Assembly: GCA_019752245.1 (NCBI GenBank)
Contig: JAIEMH010000053.1
Span: 1 to 15,462 of the forward strand
Direction of reading: 5' to 3'
From: Flavobacteriaceae bacterium
GTDB taxonomy: Bacteria > Bacteroidota > Bacteroidia > Flavobacteriales > Flavobacteriaceae
DNA length: 15,462 nucleotides
The position numbers and the translations under genes are program-made. Below are positions 1-7,932 of the stretch, in pieces. Position 1 is the stretch's first letter, and each line of letters begins with the position of its first letter. The notes below the pieces were generated by a model that was given only the letters and a program-made list of their open reading frames with translations, did no database searches and was not told the origin of the DNA.

Positions 1-266
1 TGTTGTTCAGAATATTTTTTGATGGCAACTTGGTGATTTTCAATTGCAGTTTTTTTAGCTTTGATGCTATCTTCAATAGTCACTAAATCACTTTGTAATT
101 TTTCTAAACGAGTAGTCAAACCAGCTACTTCATCTTCTAAATCTTCAACTTCTAAAGGCAATTCACCTCTTACGTTTCTAATTTCGTCAATTCTGGTATC
201 GATTATTTGTAAATCGTAAAGCGCTCTTAATTTTTCTTCAACGCTCAATTCTTTTGTAGTAGCCAT
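1..266 (-). CDS. Coiled-coil zinc-ribbon protein (COG1579-like), 3' part missing
   Basis: An open frame runs from an ATG at 266-264 to the left window edge without a stop, giving the first 88 residues. They begin MATTKELSVEEKLRALYDLQ and continue as a highly charged Glu/Lys/Leu-rich helix with heptad-like spacing, as in the N-terminal coiled coil of the COG1579 C4-type zinc-ribbon family. The Cys4 zinc ribbon that would confirm the family lies beyond the edge. The ATG sits only 3 bp after the stop of the Nif3-like gene, so the two are almost certainly co-transcribed; this neighbour pairing is familiar from many bacteria and is the main support for the call. The molecular function of the family is poorly defined; nucleic-acid binding has been proposed because of the ribbon. 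What is seen is the coiled coil and the position; the zinc ribbon is inferred. Confidence 0.75.
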   Translation of the reverse strand, partial: MATTKELSVEEKLRALYDLQIIDTRIDEIRNVRGELPLEVEDLEDEVAGLTTRLEKLQSDLVTIEDSIKAKKTAIENHQVAIKKYSEQ

Positions 267-269
267 ATT

Positions 270-1364
270 CTATAAGTACTTAACTGGATTTGTATTTTCT
301 TCTGATAAAACGATTGCAAAATTAGTAATTTTTTCCTTAAGAAAATCAACAATATAATTTTTTGTATATCTTTCACTTTCAAAGTGACCAATATCGGCTA
401 AAACAATCTGATTTTCAGACTCATAAAAGTTATGGTATTTCAAATCAGATGTTAAGAAAACGTCAACACCAGCTTGAATGGCATTTTTTATTGCAAAACT
501 TCCTGAGCCACCAAGAACAGCGACTTTTTGCACCGATTTATTTAAAAAAGTACTGTGTCGTATTCCACCACATTGCATTTTATCTTTGACAAAGGTAAGA
601 AATTCAGTTTCAGACATTGGCGTTTCTAGTGAGCCAATCATTCCTAATCCTATATTTTGATGTGTATTTTGTAAATCATAAATTTCGTAAGCAACTTCTT
701 CGTAAACATGATTTGAAAATAGAGCTTTCAATATTTTACTTTGCAAATGTTTCTCAAAAGTAACTTCAATTTTAATTTCTGGAGCTTCTACAAATTCAAA
801 ACGTTCTCCTATTTCGGGATTGCTATTTTCATTACCCATATAAGTTCCAATGCCTTTTGAGTTGAAACTGCAATCTTCATAATTACCAATTTTTCCAGCT
901 CCAGCGTCGAATAATGCATTGCGAACTTGTTCTACATTTTCGGGAATAGTGTAAGTAACGAGTTTTTGAATAAAATTAGGCTTCGGAACCAAAACTTTGG
1001 TGTTTTTTAATCCCAATGCATCACAGAAAATTTTGTTTACTCCATTTTTATGGTTGTCTAAAGCAGTATGAACGGCATAAATTGCAATATCATTTTTAAT
1101 AGCTTTAAGAATTGATCGCTCAACATAATTTTTACCAGTAATTTTCTTCAATCCAGAAAACAAAATAGGATGGAAGCACACCACTAAATTGCAATTTTTA
1201 GCAATTGCTTCGTCAATAACATTTTCTAATGCGTCATGACAAACTAAAACGCCAGTGGCATCATCATCTTGATTTCCTACCAATAACCCTACGTTGTCAA
1301 AATCTTCAGCATAGGCTAAAGGCGCCATTTCTTCAAGGATTGTAAGTATTTCTTTTATTTTCAT
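270..1364 (-). CDS. Nif3-like dinuclear metal centre hexameric protein (DUF34/YbgI-YqfO family)
   Basis: 364 residues from an ATG at 1364. The family forms a toroidal hexamer with a two-metal site; its physiological reaction is not settled, and annotation as GTP cyclohydrolase I type 2 is generally regarded as doubtful. Visible candidate metal-site residues are His65 in CFHPILFSGLKK, His99 and Asp103 in HTALDNHKNGVN, and His327 and Glu331 in DIGHFESE. The first His of the bacterial HHP motif is Phe64 here, as in the YHP-type members. The length (about 360 rather than 250) reflects the inserted PII/CutA-like middle domain, roughly residues 125-235, found in YqfO-type members. After it the chain returns with the GGSGS loop (285-289) and DVFLTSDLKYH. 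It is the upstream gene of a pair with the zinc-ribbon protein (3 bp gap). No clear -7 box was found immediately upstream, and the gap to the preceding gene is only 31 bp. Confidence 0.93.
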   Translation of the reverse strand: MKIKEILTILEEMAPLAYAEDFDNVGLLVGNQDDDATGVLVCHDALENVIDEAIAKNCNLVVCFHPILFSGLKKITGKNYVERSILKAIKNDIAIYAVHTALDNHKNGVNKIFCDALGLKNTKVLVPKPNFIQKLVTYTIPENVEQVRNALFDAGAGKIGNYEDCSFNSKGIGTYMGNENSNPEIGERFEFVEAPEIKIEVTFEKHLQSKILKALFSNHVYEEVAYEIYDLQNTHQNIGLGMIGSLETPMSETEFLTFVKDKMQCGGIRHSTFLNKSVQKVAVLGGSGSFAIKNAIQAGVDVFLTSDLKYHNFYESENQIVLADIGHFESERYTKNYIVDFLKEKITNFAIVLSEENTNPVKYL

Positions 1365-1395
1365 AAATTTAATTTAAGCTACTTTCTAAAATCTA

Positions 1396-1959
1396 TTATG
1401 TACTCCACTCATTCAATACTTCCTTAATTGTCCATATTCCATTAAGGTTTTCAAACAGAAAAAAACTTCCCGAATTGTGTTCAATATTTCTATAGAATGC
1501 AACTTTTACCAAACAATATTTTTCGGCAAAATACATTGGTTTACTCACTATCATGAGGCGTTGGTTGTTGTCATTAAAACGTTTAGAAACTTTGTGAAAC
1601 TCTTCTATCGACAAACAATTGTTGACTTTACTTTTTAAATATTGATTTTGATTTGAAAATATTGATGTATATTCTTTAGACCAATCTTCTTGTAATTGGT
1701 TGTTAATTTGCTTTTTAATTTCGGTAGCATTTTGTTTTAATAAAGGACTTTTATTGATTACTTCAAGTGTTTCTTCATTATTTGGTGCTTTTGTGCAATA
1801 GAAACTTAGGAACTGTAAACGGTTTTTTACAATCACTTTTTCATTCTGATAATATTTGCTCAATAGTATTTTAAGAATAGCAGCATCTTGATTTTCTTGT
1901 GAAAATCCAATTTGGAAACAAAATATAAAAGCTATAATTAATTTAAAATCAAATTTCAT
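1396..1959 (-). CDS. Predicted secreted protein of unknown function
   Basis: 187 residues from an ATG at 1959. I do not recognise a family. The first 20 or so residues (MKFDFKLIIAFIFCFQIGFS followed by QEN) form a typical type I signal peptide with a Lys-containing head, a hydrophobic core and cleavage probably after FS; there is no lipobox Cys after it, so a soluble periplasmic or secreted protein is more likely than a lipoprotein. The mature part is charged, mixed alpha/beta in character, with three scattered Cys (residues about 54, 114 and 149). It ends with a segment (VKVAFYRN...SGSFFLFENLNGIWTIKEVLNEW) that resembles the strands of small NTF2/lumazine-like secreted proteins, but this is only an impression. 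It has its own upstream -7 box at 1987-1980 and stands divergent from lpxK with 50 bp between the starts. Confidence 0.8.
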   Translation of the reverse strand: MKFDFKLIIAFIFCFQIGFSQENQDAAILKILLSKYYQNEKVIVKNRLQFLSFYCTKAPNNEETLEVINKSPLLKQNATEIKKQINNQLQEDWSKEYTSIFSNQNQYLKSKVNNCLSIEEFHKVSKRFNDNNQRLMIVSKPMYFAEKYCLVKVAFYRNIEHNSGSFFLFENLNGIWTIKEVLNEWST

Positions 1960-1979
1960 TTTTCAAATTATTTTCTATC

Positions 1980-1987
1980 CAAAGATA
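1980..1987 (-). promoter_or_regulatory. Putative Bacteroidota -7 box (TATCTTTG) for the secreted-protein gene
   Basis: Read on the minus strand this is TATCTTTG, an exact match to the Bacteroidota -7 consensus TAnnTTTG, 20 bp before the ATG at 1959. No TTG element is seen 17-23 bp upstream, so the -33 half is weak or absent. On the opposite strand the only candidate for lpxK is TACTTTCG at 1998-2005, one mismatch from consensus and so close to the lpxK ATG that its transcript would be nearly leaderless. Confidence 0.45.
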
Positions 1988-2009
1988 AAAAAAATGTTAC
2001 TTTCGTACT

Positions 2010-3026
2010 ATGATTATTTTAAGGTATTTACTTTTTCCCTTTTCGGTTATCTATGGAGTAATAACTTCTATCAGAAATTTTCTTTTTGATAGCGGAATCC
2101 TAAAATCATATGCTTTTGATATTCCTGTAATTGCTGTAGGAAACCTAAGCGTTGGTGGCACAGGAAAAACACCGCAAATTGAATATTTAATTAGGCTGCT
2201 TTCGCCAAATTATAAAATTGCTACTTTAAGTCGTGGCTACAAACGAAAATCAAAAGGTTTTATCTTGGCAGATGAAACTTCTACTGCCGAAATACTAGGC
2301 GATGAACCATTTCAAATGCATCAAAAATTTCCAAATATAGAGGTTGCCGTTGATGCCAATAGAAAAAATGGTATAGAACAATTACTTTCTTTGCATGAAA
2401 AGCCAAATGTAATTTTATTGGACGATGCTTTTCAACACAGAAAAGTAAAAGCTGGATTTTATATTTTACTTTCGGCTTATGACGATTTATTTTGCAATGA
2501 TTTTATGCTTCCAACAGGAAATCTTCGAGAGAGTAGAAGCGGAGCAAAAAGAGCTAATGTGATAATTATCACCAAATGTCCCAAAGATTTATCGGAACTT
2601 GCACAAGAAAAGATTAAGAAAAAGATAGGATTAAATTGCTCTATTTTTTTTAGTTATATTGATTATGATTTAGAGGTTTACAATGAATTTGAGTCAAAAA
2701 AAGTATCAGAAATAAAGAATAGTGATAAAATACTTCTTGCCGGAATTGCAAAACCACAATCTTTTTTTAGCTACTTAGATAATAGTAATGATCAAAAATT
2801 AGAATTTCCAGATCATCATCATTTTACAGAAAACGATATTCAAACAATAAAAAATAAAGCAAATAATAAATTAATTATCACAACAGAAAAGGATTATGTT
2901 AGATTAAAAAAACAGCATTGGAATAATTTATATTATTTACCTATAAAAAGTAGTTTCATTTCTGATAGTGATAATTTCAACCAAACAATTTTAAAATATG
3001 TGGGAAAAAGTTCAAGAAACAGTTAA
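2010..3026 (+). CDS. lpxK: Tetraacyldisaccharide 4'-kinase LpxK
   Basis: 338 residues from an ATG at 2010. LpxK is the inner-membrane kinase that uses ATP to phosphorylate the 4' position of the tetraacyl disaccharide 1-phosphate, giving lipid IVA in the Raetz lipid A pathway. The N terminus (residues about 1-26) is a hydrophobic, membrane-associated helix. The Walker A loop is GNLSVGGTGKTP (44-55), followed by LSRGYKRK (73-80), the conserved block LLDDAFQHR (136-144), LPTGNLRE (167-174) and the late motifs DHHHFT (268-273) and TTEKDYVRL (291-299). Length is normal. The C-terminal 100 residues are encoded by especially AT-rich DNA and carry many Asn and Lys. The last 29 bp overlap the start of the nucleoside phosphorylase gene in another frame, so the two are probably translationally coupled. 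No other lipid A gene is nearby. Confidence 0.96.
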   Translation: MIILRYLLFPFSVIYGVITSIRNFLFDSGILKSYAFDIPVIAVGNLSVGGTGKTPQIEYLIRLLSPNYKIATLSRGYKRKSKGFILADETSTAEILGDEPFQMHQKFPNIEVAVDANRKNGIEQLLSLHEKPNVILLDDAFQHRKVKAGFYILLSAYDDLFCNDFMLPTGNLRESRSGAKRANVIIITKCPKDLSELAQEKIKKKIGLNCSIFFSYIDYDLEVYNEFESKKVSEIKNSDKILLAGIAKPQSFFSYLDNSNDQKLEFPDHHHFTENDIQTIKNKANNKLIITTEKDYVRLKKQHWNNLYYLPIKSSFISDSDNFNQTILKYVGKSSRNS

Positions 3027-3810
3027 TTTTATTAAGGATAAAACAGGTTTCACACCAGAGTATGGAGTGATTTTAGGTTCGGGATTGGGTAGCTTTACAG
3101 ATGATATTCAAATTGAGTATACATTGCCCTATTCAGAAATACCAAATTTTCCAGTTTCAACCGTTCAAGGTCATAAAGGTGCTTTAGTTTTTGGAACTAT
3201 TGGAGATAAAAAAGTTGTAGCTATGCAAGGTCGTTTTCATTATTATGAAGGATATGATATGAAGCAAGTTACTTTTCCGGTGCGTGTTATGAAATATTTG
3301 GGTGTTACCAAATTGATTGTTTCCAATGCTTCTGGCGGAGTTAATCCTAATTATGAAGTAGGATCAATTGTCATTATTAACGATCACATCAACATGATGC
3401 CTGAACATCCATTAAGAGGAAAAAATGATGAACGTTTTGGTCCAAGATTTGTAAATATGAGTGAGCCTTATAGTAGAGCTATGATTACAAAAGCAAAAGA
3501 ACTAGCAAAATCATTGGATATAGAAGTTCAAGATGGTATTTACATGGGTTTACAAGGGCCAACTTTTGAAACTTTAGCTGAATATAAAATGGTTAAAAAT
3601 ATTGGAGCCGATTGCGTTGGTATGTCAACTGTTCCTGAAGTTATTGTTGCGCGTCACATGGAGTTAGAAACCTTTGGATTGTCTGTAATAACGGATATGG
3701 GTGACGAAGAAAATATTGAAGAAGTAAATCATGCCGAGGTTTTAAAAGCAGCCGAAAAAGCCGAACCAAGTGTTAGATTATTAATTAAAGAATTAATAAA
3801 AAATTACTAA
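2998..3810 (+). CDS. punA: Purine nucleoside phosphorylase, trimeric (type I) class
   Basis: 270 residues from an ATG at 2998 that lies inside the end of lpxK. The enzyme cleaves purine nucleosides with phosphate to free base and (deoxy)ribose 1-phosphate in purine salvage. Visible family motifs are the phosphate loop GSGLG (27-31), QGHKGALVFG (57-66), GRFHYYEGY (78-86), IVSNASGGVNP (107-117), DHINMM (129-134), LQGPTFETLAE (185-195, with the base-binding Glu191) and GMSTVPEVIVARH (208-220), all of the trimeric human/Bacillus PunA type rather than the hexameric DeoD type. Aligned by eye on human PNP, the position of Asn243, which sets preference for 6-oxopurines, is Asp233 here (ITDMG), and the human His257 equivalent is His245. 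Downstream is a perfect bidirectional terminator starting 2 bp after the stop. Pairing with lpxK looks positional rather than functional. Confidence 0.94.
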   Translation: MWEKVQETVNFIKDKTGFTPEYGVILGSGLGSFTDDIQIEYTLPYSEIPNFPVSTVQGHKGALVFGTIGDKKVVAMQGRFHYYEGYDMKQVTFPVRVMKYLGVTKLIVSNASGGVNPNYEVGSIVIINDHINMMPEHPLRGKNDERFGPRFVNMSEPYSRAMITKAKELAKSLDIEVQDGIYMGLQGPTFETLAEYKMVKNIGADCVGMSTVPEVIVARHMELETFGLSVITDMGDEENIEEVNHAEVLKAAEKAEPSVRLLIKELIKNY

Positions 3811-3811
3811 T

Positions 3812-3848
3812 AAAAAAAAGACGTTTTAGAAAAAACGTCTTTTTTTTT
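3812..3848. terminator. Bidirectional rho-independent terminator between convergent genes
   Basis: A perfect 16-bp inverted repeat: left arm 3812-3827 (A8 GACG T4), loop AGAA 3828-3831, right arm 3832-3847 (A4 CGTC T8). The T-run after the GACG/CGTC core gives a U-tract in both directions. It closes the lpxK-punA unit (stop codon at 3808-3810) and, read on the minus strand, the histidine kinase unit, whose TAA at 3849-3847 touches the arm itself. Confidence 0.92.
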
Positions 3849-6012
3849 ACAATAAATTTTCTGCAATTATTTTATAAAAATTTTCAGGTTCAAATGGTTT
3901 AGTAATTACATCATTCATTCCGTAAGAAAGTAACATTTCTCTGTTTTCATTCAGAGAAATCGCTGTTAAGGCAATGATTGGAGTGTTATTATTAAATTCT
4001 CTTATTTGTTGTGTTGCAATGGTTCCGTTGATGCCAGGTAAATGTACGTCCATTAATACTAAATCAAATTCGTGTAAATCTCTTAACAATGTAACAGAAT
4101 CTTCGCCATTATCAACAATCAAGCACGACATGCCTTTATTTTCGAGCATTTTTTTGGTAATCATTTGGTTTATTTTATTGTCTTCAACCAAAAGAATTTT
4201 TTTGTTTTTTATTGCTGAAGTATCAATAATTTGCTCTTTGTGCTCAATTACTATATCATCACTAGTAATAAAAGGTAGTGTAAACGAAAAAGTTGTGCCT
4301 AAACCTACTTTACTATTTAATTGAATTGTTCCTCCCAAAAGCTCAATCAATCTTTTAACAATAGACAATCCAAGACCTGTACCTCCATATTTTCTATTAA
4401 TTTCAATTGATCCTTGTGAGAAACTATCAAAAATTTCTGCTTGCTTATCGTCGGGAATTCCTATTCCATTATCAGAAACTTTAAAAGATATAAGAACTTT
4501 GTCTTCTTCTATAGTAACAAGTTTTGCTATTAATTTCACATAACCATTTTTAGTAAATTTAAGTGAATTATTTACTAGATTTATGAAGATTTGAGACAGC
4601 TTTGTGGGATCACAAATTAAGTTGTTTGGTATTGCATCATCAACATCTAAAATGAAGGCATTATTATTTTCGTGAGCAATCTCTTTAAATGAATTTTGAA
4701 TATTTATTAGCTGTACTTTTAAGTTACAATTGATTTGTTCGACAGGAACATTTTCAGATTCAATTCTGTTTATTTCTAAGATATCATTGATAAATGTAAG
4801 CAAATAATTTCCAGAAAATTTCAATGAATTTAAATAATTTAACTGATTTTCTTTTGGATTTTCTTCCAATAATAAATGCGTTATTCCATTAATTGCATTT
4901 AAAGGAGTTCTCAATTCGTGGCTCACTGTTGAAAGAAATTCAGAGCGTGCTTTTGAAGCTTTCTCTGCATTTTCTTTAGCAATTTGCAATTCATTATTTT
5001 TTTCTTTCAATAAAAAATTGGATTGCGTTCTAAGAATATTGTTTTTATACAGCGATAAACTTAAAAGTGATAAAATTGAAATTAATGCAATAGCAAGAAT
5101 ACTTATCAGTTTTGCAAAAGTATTTGCTTTTTCTTGACTTTTATTTTCCTTATCAATTTGCTCAATAAGTTTTAATTTTTCTGAATCTTTAAAGGTTGCA
5201 AAATCTTCAAAACCTATTTTTTTATTGTTTAAATAGGTTAAACTATCTTTTAATTTTAAATATTGTTTTAGTAAAGTATGTGATTTATCCATATCCATAG
5301 ATTTTTCAAATGCTTCACTCAATGCTAAAATTATATTAGATTTTTGTTCTAGGTTATTGCTAGACGATAAGGCTCTGTTTAAGTAATTGATAGCTAGATT
5401 GTATCTCTTTTTACTATGTTCAATTTTTCCTATTTGATATAACGCTTCAGTTCTAGTTTTGTTAGTATCAGATGTGTCTTGTTTGCTTATTATTTTTTCA
5501 AATAAAGGTATTGCTAAGTCTGTTCTTCCTTTTTCTTTGTAGATAATTCCTTTTTGAAGATTGAGCATCTCAATGGCACTCGGAATTTTGATTTTTTCAT
5601 AAATTATTTTGGCTGCATTGAAGTTCTTTTCAGCCATAGTTAATTTATTTTTTTCCATATAACAAACACCCAAACTATAATGAGTAAATGCTTGTTCTGA
5701 TGAATATGGTAATGTAGAGTAGACAGCAACACTTTTTACAAACACATCTATTGCATCATCAAATTTTTTCAATTCCAAATAAATAATTCCTAGATTTGAA
5801 TAACTATCTGCTATAGATTTTTGATTATTACTTTTGTTTGCGACATCTATTGCTTTTTGAGAGTATTTTAGGCAATTTTTATAGTTGCTGATGCCTTTGT
5901 TAAATTTAACTAAATCTATGTAGTAACTGGTGCTATCAATTTTCTCATGAGTTTTTTTTTGAGAAAGAAGTAGCGTCGGAATTAAAAGAAGTAATAGAAA
6001 AACATGCCTCAT
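3847..6012 (-). CDS. TPR-containing hybrid sensor histidine kinase with C-terminal receiver
   Basis: 721 residues from an ATG at 6012. Order of parts: signal peptide (1-17, MRHVFLLLLLIPTLLLS), a periplasmic array of about five or six tetratricopeptide repeats (about 25-260, for example SYSNLGIIYLELKKFDDAI and LYQIGKIEHSKKRYNLAINY), one transmembrane helix (about 299-322), a short coiled coil, HisKA with SHELRTP and phospho-acceptor His365, HATPase_c with N box (FINLVNNSLKF, 476-486), G1 box DNGIGIP (514-520) and G2 box GGTGLGLS (543-550), then a receiver domain (605-721) with acidic pair Glu610/Asp611, phospho-acceptor Asp655 in LMDVHLPG, Thr683 and Lys705. All catalytic residues are present. 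There is no DNA-binding or HPt domain and no separate response regulator beside it, so phosphate must leave through a partner encoded elsewhere. It begins 42 bp after the gap stop and may be the last gene of the lipA operon. The stimulus is unknown. Confidence 0.95.
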   Translation of the reverse strand: MRHVFLLLLLIPTLLLSQKKTHEKIDSTSYYIDLVKFNKGISNYKNCLKYSQKAIDVANKSNNQKSIADSYSNLGIIYLELKKFDDAIDVFVKSVAVYSTLPYSSEQAFTHYSLGVCYMEKNKLTMAEKNFNAAKIIYEKIKIPSAIEMLNLQKGIIYKEKGRTDLAIPLFEKIISKQDTSDTNKTRTEALYQIGKIEHSKKRYNLAINYLNRALSSSNNLEQKSNIILALSEAFEKSMDMDKSHTLLKQYLKLKDSLTYLNNKKIGFEDFATFKDSEKLKLIEQIDKENKSQEKANTFAKLISILAIALISILSLLSLSLYKNNILRTQSNFLLKEKNNELQIAKENAEKASKARSEFLSTVSHELRTPLNAINGITHLLLEENPKENQLNYLNSLKFSGNYLLTFINDILEINRIESENVPVEQINCNLKVQLINIQNSFKEIAHENNNAFILDVDDAIPNNLICDPTKLSQIFINLVNNSLKFTKNGYVKLIAKLVTIEEDKVLISFKVSDNGIGIPDDKQAEIFDSFSQGSIEINRKYGGTGLGLSIVKRLIELLGGTIQLNSKVGLGTTFSFTLPFITSDDIVIEHKEQIIDTSAIKNKKILLVEDNKINQMITKKMLENKGMSCLIVDNGEDSVTLLRDLHEFDLVLMDVHLPGINGTIATQQIREFNNNTPIIALTAISLNENREMLLSYGMNDVITKPFEPENFYKIIAENLL

Positions 6013-6054
6013 AATAAAATAAGTCCTTTATTTTAGTGCTCTAAAGTAAGGAAA

Positions 6055-7053
6055 TTATTTTTGAATATGTTGTATTAAGTCAATTATTCTCGATGAATAA
6101 CCAATTTCATTGTCGTACCAACCAACAACCTTGACCATTTTGTCAATTACCGATGTGAGTTGTGCATCAAATAGACAAGAATTTCTATTTCCAATAATAT
6201 CTACAGAAACAATTGGATCTTCAGTATAATCAAGAATTCCCTTGAGATTTGTTATTGAGGCTTTTTTAAATGCTTCATTAATTTCTTCAATTGATACTTC
6301 ACGTTTTACATTAAATGTAATATCTGTAAGTGAACCATCAGGAACAGGAACGCGAATGCCACAACCTCCAATTTTACCTTCCATTTCTGGAAATATTTTT
6401 GTCAATGCCTTTGCTGCACCAGTGGTTGTAGGAACAATCGATTGACTTGCGCCACGAGCACGACGCAAATCTTTATGTGGTTGATCGTGAAGGCTTTGGT
6501 CGGTAGTGTAGGAGTGAACGGTTGTAATGTAAGCTTGTTCAATACCACACAAGTCGTTAATGACTTTAATCATTGGTGCGGCATTATTGGTAGTACAACT
6601 TGCATTAGAAATAATTTTTTCTGTACCATCAAGAATGCTTTCATTTACACCAAGAACAACTGTTTTAATTGTGTCAACTTCAGATGGTGCCGAAAGAATT
6701 ACTTTTTTTGCTCCAGCTAAAATGTGTTTGTTGATGTCTTCAAATGTCTTGTATTTTCCAGTAGATTCAATTACAATATCAATATTGAGTTCTTTCCAAT
6801 TGAGATTGTTAATATCCTTTTCGTGAAAAAATAAATAGGATTTTTCATCAATAATTATGGAGTTTTCATCAAATGAAACTTGTGATTGTAAAACACCGTG
6901 AATGCTATCGTATTTAATTAAATGTGCCATTGTTCTGTTGTCGGCAATATCGTTGATAGCAATAACTTCAATTGATGGATGATTGATAAGCAATCTAAAA
7001 AGATTCCTTCCAATTCTACCAAAACCATTTATGGCAATTCTAGTCGTATTCAT
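6055..7053 (-). CDS. gap: Glyceraldehyde-3-phosphate dehydrogenase, NAD-type
   Basis: 332 residues if started at the ATG at 7053. The frame stays open to a TTG at 7062, but MNTTRIAINGFGRIGR matches the usual GAPDH beginning, so the ATG is preferred. The enzyme oxidises glyceraldehyde 3-phosphate with phosphate and NAD to 1,3-bisphosphoglycerate in glycolysis. Visible are the Rossmann motif INGFGRIGR (8-16), Asp35 after the second strand (AINDIAD), which binds the adenosine ribose and indicates NAD preference, the active site SNASCTTNN with nucleophile Cys153, the general base His180 in TTVHSYT, PHKDLRRARGAS and the C-terminal WYDNEIGYSSR. The second Cys usual in CTTNC is Asn here, which is not catalytic. 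The start overlaps the end of the CDF transporter gene by 14 bp, so translation is probably coupled. Bacteroidota often carry more than one gap gene, so this may not be the only one. Confidence 0.96.
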   Translation of the reverse strand: MNTTRIAINGFGRIGRNLFRLLINHPSIEVIAINDIADNRTMAHLIKYDSIHGVLQSQVSFDENSIIIDEKSYLFFHEKDINNLNWKELNIDIVIESTGKYKTFEDINKHILAGAKKVILSAPSEVDTIKTVVLGVNESILDGTEKIISNASCTTNNAAPMIKVINDLCGIEQAYITTVHSYTTDQSLHDQPHKDLRRARGASQSIVPTTTGAAKALTKIFPEMEGKIGGCGIRVPVPDGSLTDITFNVKREVSIEEINEAFKKASITNLKGILDYTEDPIVSVDIIGNRNSCLFDAQLTSVIDKMVKVVGWYDNEIGYSSRIIDLIQHIQK

Positions 7054-7927
7054 TTGGTTCAATGTGTATCAAAACGTGACCTAATTCTGGAATTTCATCA
7101 CGTAATGTGTCTTTTAATCTATGTGAAATATCGTGTCCTTCTTTTACAGAAATGCTTGCATCAACAATTGCATGAAGATCTACATGGTATTTCATTCCAG
7201 CTTTTCTAATAAAACATTTTTCGGTATCAATTACACCTTCTACTTTGTGTGAAACAACTCTAATTTCATCAACTAAATCATCATACAGGTGTTCGTCCAT
7301 GATTTCGCCAAGTGCTGGTCTAAAGATTAAATAGCTGTTGTAAAGTATAAATCCTGATGCAAAAAGCGCAGCCCAATCATCAGCAGATTCGTATCCTTTT
7401 CCTAAAAAAAGTGCTATAGAAATTCCAACAAAAGCTGCAACAGAAGTAATAGCATCACTTCTATGATGCCAAGCGTCGGCTTTTAAAGAAGAACTATTGG
7501 TTTCTTTACTTCGCTTCATTACCAATCTAAAAGATATTTCTTTCCAAATGATAATTACAGCCAATACTATAAGTGTCCAAGATTTTGGTAGATCATGAGG
7601 AGTTCCAATATTTAAAATACTTTCGTAAGCAATTACTGTTGCAGAAGTAATTAAAAAACCAACCACTAGAAATGTTATTAGAGGTTCGGCACGACCATGA
7701 CCATAAGGATGATTTTCGTCTGCTGGCTTATTGGAATACTTGATTCCAAAAAGCACCAAAAAAGAAGAAAAAATGTCTGTTGTAGATTCTATTGCATCTG
7801 CTATAAGTGCATACGAATTACCAAAAAAACCGGCTAATCCTTTAATTACCGCTAAAGTTGCATTTCCAATTAAGCTAAAATAGGTTGCGTTAATTGCCGT
7901 TTGTTCGTTAGTGATACTTTTTGACAT
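7040..7927 (-). CDS. Cation diffusion facilitator (CDF) family transporter
   Basis: 295 residues from an ATG at 7927. CDF proteins are dimeric inner-membrane proton antiporters that export divalent metals such as Zn, Fe or Mn from the cytoplasm. Six transmembrane segments can be placed between about residues 15 and 200, followed by a cytoplasmic metal-binding domain (about 210-295) of the ferredoxin-like CDF dimerisation type. The transport site can be read in TM2 as Glu47 and Asp51 (DAIESTTD) and in TM5 as His154 and Asp158 (WHHRSD), matching the spacing of Asp45/Asp49 and His153/Asp157 in E. coli FieF, with Glu in place of the first Asp. HPYGHGRAEPL (73-83) is the family signature after TM2. 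Metal specificity cannot be told from this. The gene begins 5 bp after the lipA stop and runs 14 bp into gap, indicating one transcript. Confidence 0.93.
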   Translation of the reverse strand: MSKSITNEQTAINATYFSLIGNATLAVIKGLAGFFGNSYALIADAIESTTDIFSSFLVLFGIKYSNKPADENHPYGHGRAEPLITFLVVGFLITSATVIAYESILNIGTPHDLPKSWTLIVLAVIIIWKEISFRLVMKRSKETNSSSLKADAWHHRSDAITSVAAFVGISIALFLGKGYESADDWAALFASGFILYNSYLIFRPALGEIMDEHLYDDLVDEIRVVSHKVEGVIDTEKCFIRKAGMKYHVDLHAIVDASISVKEGHDISHRLKDTLRDEIPELGHVLIHIEPNEYD

Positions 7928-7932
7928 TTAAA

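Noticed and set aside
1998..2005. TACTTTCG as the lpxK -7 promoter box
   Set aside because: One mismatch from consensus, no -33 element and only 4 bp from the ATG; too weak to list as a feature.
6442..6826. Overlapping plus-strand open frames opposite gap
   Set aside because: Shadows of the conserved GAPDH gene, rich in Cys, Asn and Ile in the manner of reverse-complement translations.
7054..7062. N-terminal extension of Gap to a TTG at 7062
   Set aside because: The ATG at 7053 gives the normal GAPDH beginning; the extension adds three residues and a rarer start codon.
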